A stretch of 5,249 nucleotides of DNA from the NCBI GenBank assembly GCA_031254175.1, contig JAIRUY010000191.1, forward strand, positions 1 to 5,249, written 5' to 3'. Below the pieces are notes generated by a model. It did not search any database. It worked only from the letters and a program-made list of their open reading frames with translations, and had not been told where the DNA came from. Below, in pieces: positions 3,770 to 5,249 of this stretch. Position 1 is the stretch's first letter, and each line of letters opens with the position of its first letter. The translations under genes and the position numbers were made by a program. The DNA comes from Treponema sp. Lineage in GTDB: Bacteria; Spirochaetota; Spirochaetia; Treponematales; Breznakiellaceae.

Positions 3770-5249
3770 ATGACTTTATTAGGAATATGGGAATTAAAGA
3801 AAATTGCCCTTCGCAATCTTGCCCGTCACAAGGTAAAGACTCTGCTTACATCGGCGGCGATCATGGTAAGCGTTGCTGTTTACATTTTCCTGAACAGCTG
3901 GCTTGGCGGCATGGCAATTGAGTCGCGCAGAAACATAGTCAACTACGAGATTGGCGCGGCAAAGCTGCAAACAAAACTGTACTTTGAAAGAAAGGACGAG
4001 ATGCCAAGCTATGAAAACTTTACCGGCTGGGAAAAATATCAGGCCGCGCTTGACCGCGAGGGATATAACAGCGCTCCCCGTTATGTTTTTTCCGGCATGT
4101 TGTATTCAGCGTCCGGTTCCGCGCCTGTTTTAATTCACGCGGTTGATCCGGATTCTGAAGCAAAGACGCTGCGTTATGTGCCTTTCGTTGATTTCGGGCG
4201 CTTCGTAAAAAACGGCAATCTGGAAATCGCGCTTGGGACAGTAGCTGCGGAAAAACTTAAAGTGGGAATTCCAACAAGGCCTTACCGTCTGGAAATGGAA
4301 GAGTTAATCGCCAATACTGCGAACACTGCATCCGATGCGGATTTTATCCGTTCGCTGTATGAGGCAGCGCCGCTTTCCAGAGATCCTTTTTCGCCGCCGG
4401 AAAGAAGAGAAGCAGGCAATGAAAGGATGATGCTGAAGAGAAATGCTTCTAAAGCCGAACTTGACCGTTACTGGGATATGATCGCCGCAACAGGCCGCAA
4501 CGATATAAGGATCAACGCGGTAATTGATATTAAGGCAGTACCAGAAACGATCCGCTCTGACAAGTGGCAAGGCGAACTAATGCCGGCTTTGCGCAGCGAA
4601 GACCGTCATCTTGTGCAGTCCGCCTATGAATATATGGATATTTTGGGCGCGTATCTTCTTGTGGAAGATGAAGAAAGGCAGCTTGATTTGGTTCTTGATG
4701 CCATGGTTCGTGCAGGTTATGCAGGAGCTGTGCGCCATGTGAATCAGCTGCTTGATGTTACTGTTGCAGGGGTAATCAATTCACCGGCTCCGCTTCCAAA
4801 CGGCAACACTGCATATATTCCGCTTGATGTTTTGCAGGACGAAGCCGGCATGATGCTGCAGGGAGCGGTAACAGAACTTGTTATAAGGGACAGGAATGTT
4901 CCTGATACACGCCTTCCCGGAGCAAGCGAAAGCAATGAAGAAATCACTTCTGCGCTTGAGCGCGGTCTTGGCTTTCCTTTGCCTGAAAATCTTGCAGTGC
5001 ATACATGGATGGAACACATGGAAGAATATCTGGGCTATGAAGCGCTGCAAACAGGCGCACCACAGGTTTTGGCTTTTATGCTGTTTTTGCTTTCCTTTCT
5101 TGGGATCTCAAACACAATTCTAATGGCGATATTGGAAAGAACAAAAGAGACCGGCATGATGCGTGCGCAGGGCATGACCGACAGTCAAATAATTATTACC
5201 TATATGCTGGAAGCTGGCTTCATTGGGTTCATCGGATCGATATTGGGAA
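3770..5249 (+). CDS. FtsX/MacB-type ABC permease, partial (C-terminus off the right edge)
   Basis: Permease partner of the ATPase. Reading from 3770 gives 493 uninterrupted codons to the window end, starting MTLLGIWELKKIALRNLARH. AAAGGAG at 3758-3764 lies 5 bases upstream and fixes the start; the gap to the ATPase stop is 2 bases. The first membrane segment is about 24-46 (KTLLTSAAIMVSVAVYIFLN). A very long extracytoplasmic region (about 47-430) follows. The second segment is about 432-453, then the FtsX-family signature ISNTILMAILERTKETGMMRAQGM (446-469) and the start of the third segment. A MacB-like periplasmic core is recognisable: LEIALGTVAAEKLKVG (151-166) and VAGVINSP...AYIPLDVLQDEAGMM (332-362). 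Between these lies about 160 residues more than the usual short link. The expected fourth membrane segment is beyond the window. Function by family: envelope transport or signalling such as lipoprotein release or antibiotic/peptide handling; substrate not determinable here. Confidence 0.94.
   Translation, partial: MTLLGIWELKKIALRNLARHKVKTLLTSAAIMVSVAVYIFLNSWLGGMAIESRRNIVNYEIGAAKLQTKLYFERKDEMPSYENFTGWEKYQAALDREGYNSAPRYVFSGMLYSASGSAPVLIHAVDPDSEAKTLRYVPFVDFGRFVKNGNLEIALGTVAAEKLKVGIPTRPYRLEMEELIANTANTASDADFIRSLYEAAPLSRDPFSPPERREAGNERMMLKRNASKAELDRYWDMIAATGRNDIRINAVIDIKAVPETIRSDKWQGELMPALRSEDRHLVQSAYEYMDILGAYLLVEDEERQLDLVLDAMVRAGYAGAVRHVNQLLDVTVAGVINSPAPLPNGNTAYIPLDVLQDEAGMMLQGAVTELVIRDRNVPDTRLPGASESNEEITSALERGLGFPLPENLAVHTWMEHMEEYLGYEALQTGAPQVLAFMLFLLSFLGISNTILMAILERTKETGMMRAQGMTDSQIIITYMLEAGFIGFIGSILG

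Noticed and set aside
4744..5050. Two overlapping minus-strand open frames near the right end
   Set aside because: They lie antisense to the continuous permease reading frame, which has a Shine-Dalgarno and clear FtsX-family motifs; the shadow frames are Ser/Arg/Cys-rich with no family signal.
1..5249. CRISPR array, tRNA, insertion sequence or attachment site
   Set aside because: No regularly spaced repeats, cloverleaf-like segments, transposase motifs or flanking duplications were seen on reading through the window.

Overview
The window looks like a stretch of spirochaete chromosome, most likely a Treponema or close relative. This rests on the style of the L13 and S9 proteins (for example the L13 C-terminus running through SHPHSSQKP), moderate-to-low G+C, and promoters built on CTTGACA. 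The genus is inferred by eye and was not tested by a search.

Layout. The left end (1-654) is a housekeeping block on the minus strand: rplM (ribosomal protein L13), then rpsI (S9), which runs off the left edge. A 153-base intergenic region (655-807) holds two back-to-back promoters, one firing left into rplM and one firing right into a two-gene type II toxin-antitoxin module. That module is a Phd/YefM-type antitoxin (808-1146) and a PIN-domain, VapC-like ribonuclease toxin (1143-1535), overlapping by 4 bases. A 160-base intergenic region follows. It ends in a near-consensus promoter carrying a perfect 12-base palindrome.

The right two thirds (1696 to the window end) is one tightly packed plus-strand operon: a YtrA-type GntR repressor, a membrane-anchored SPFH/band-7 (slipin/stomatin-like) protein, a MacB/LolD-type ABC ATPase, and a FtsX/MacB-type permease that is cut by the right edge. 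The junctions are 0 bases, a 4-base overlap and 2 bases, each with a strong Shine-Dalgarno, so the proteins are probably made together. The likely logic is that the GntR protein represses its own operon through the palindrome until a membrane or envelope ligand relieves it. The ATPase and permease would then form a mechanotransmission-type ABC machine, with the SPFH protein as a membrane scaffold or partner. The B. subtilis ytr operon (YtrA with the YtrE/YtrF ATPase-permease pair) is the closest known parallel I can name; the SPFH gene is the extra element.

The most notable observations are: the SPFH gene inside a YtrA-regulated MacB-like operon; a large extra segment in the periplasmic domain of the permease; two regulator genes whose predicted transcription starts fall at or within 2 bases of the start codon (leaderless mRNAs); and a symmetric divergent promoter between a ribosomal-protein operon and a toxin-antitoxin module.
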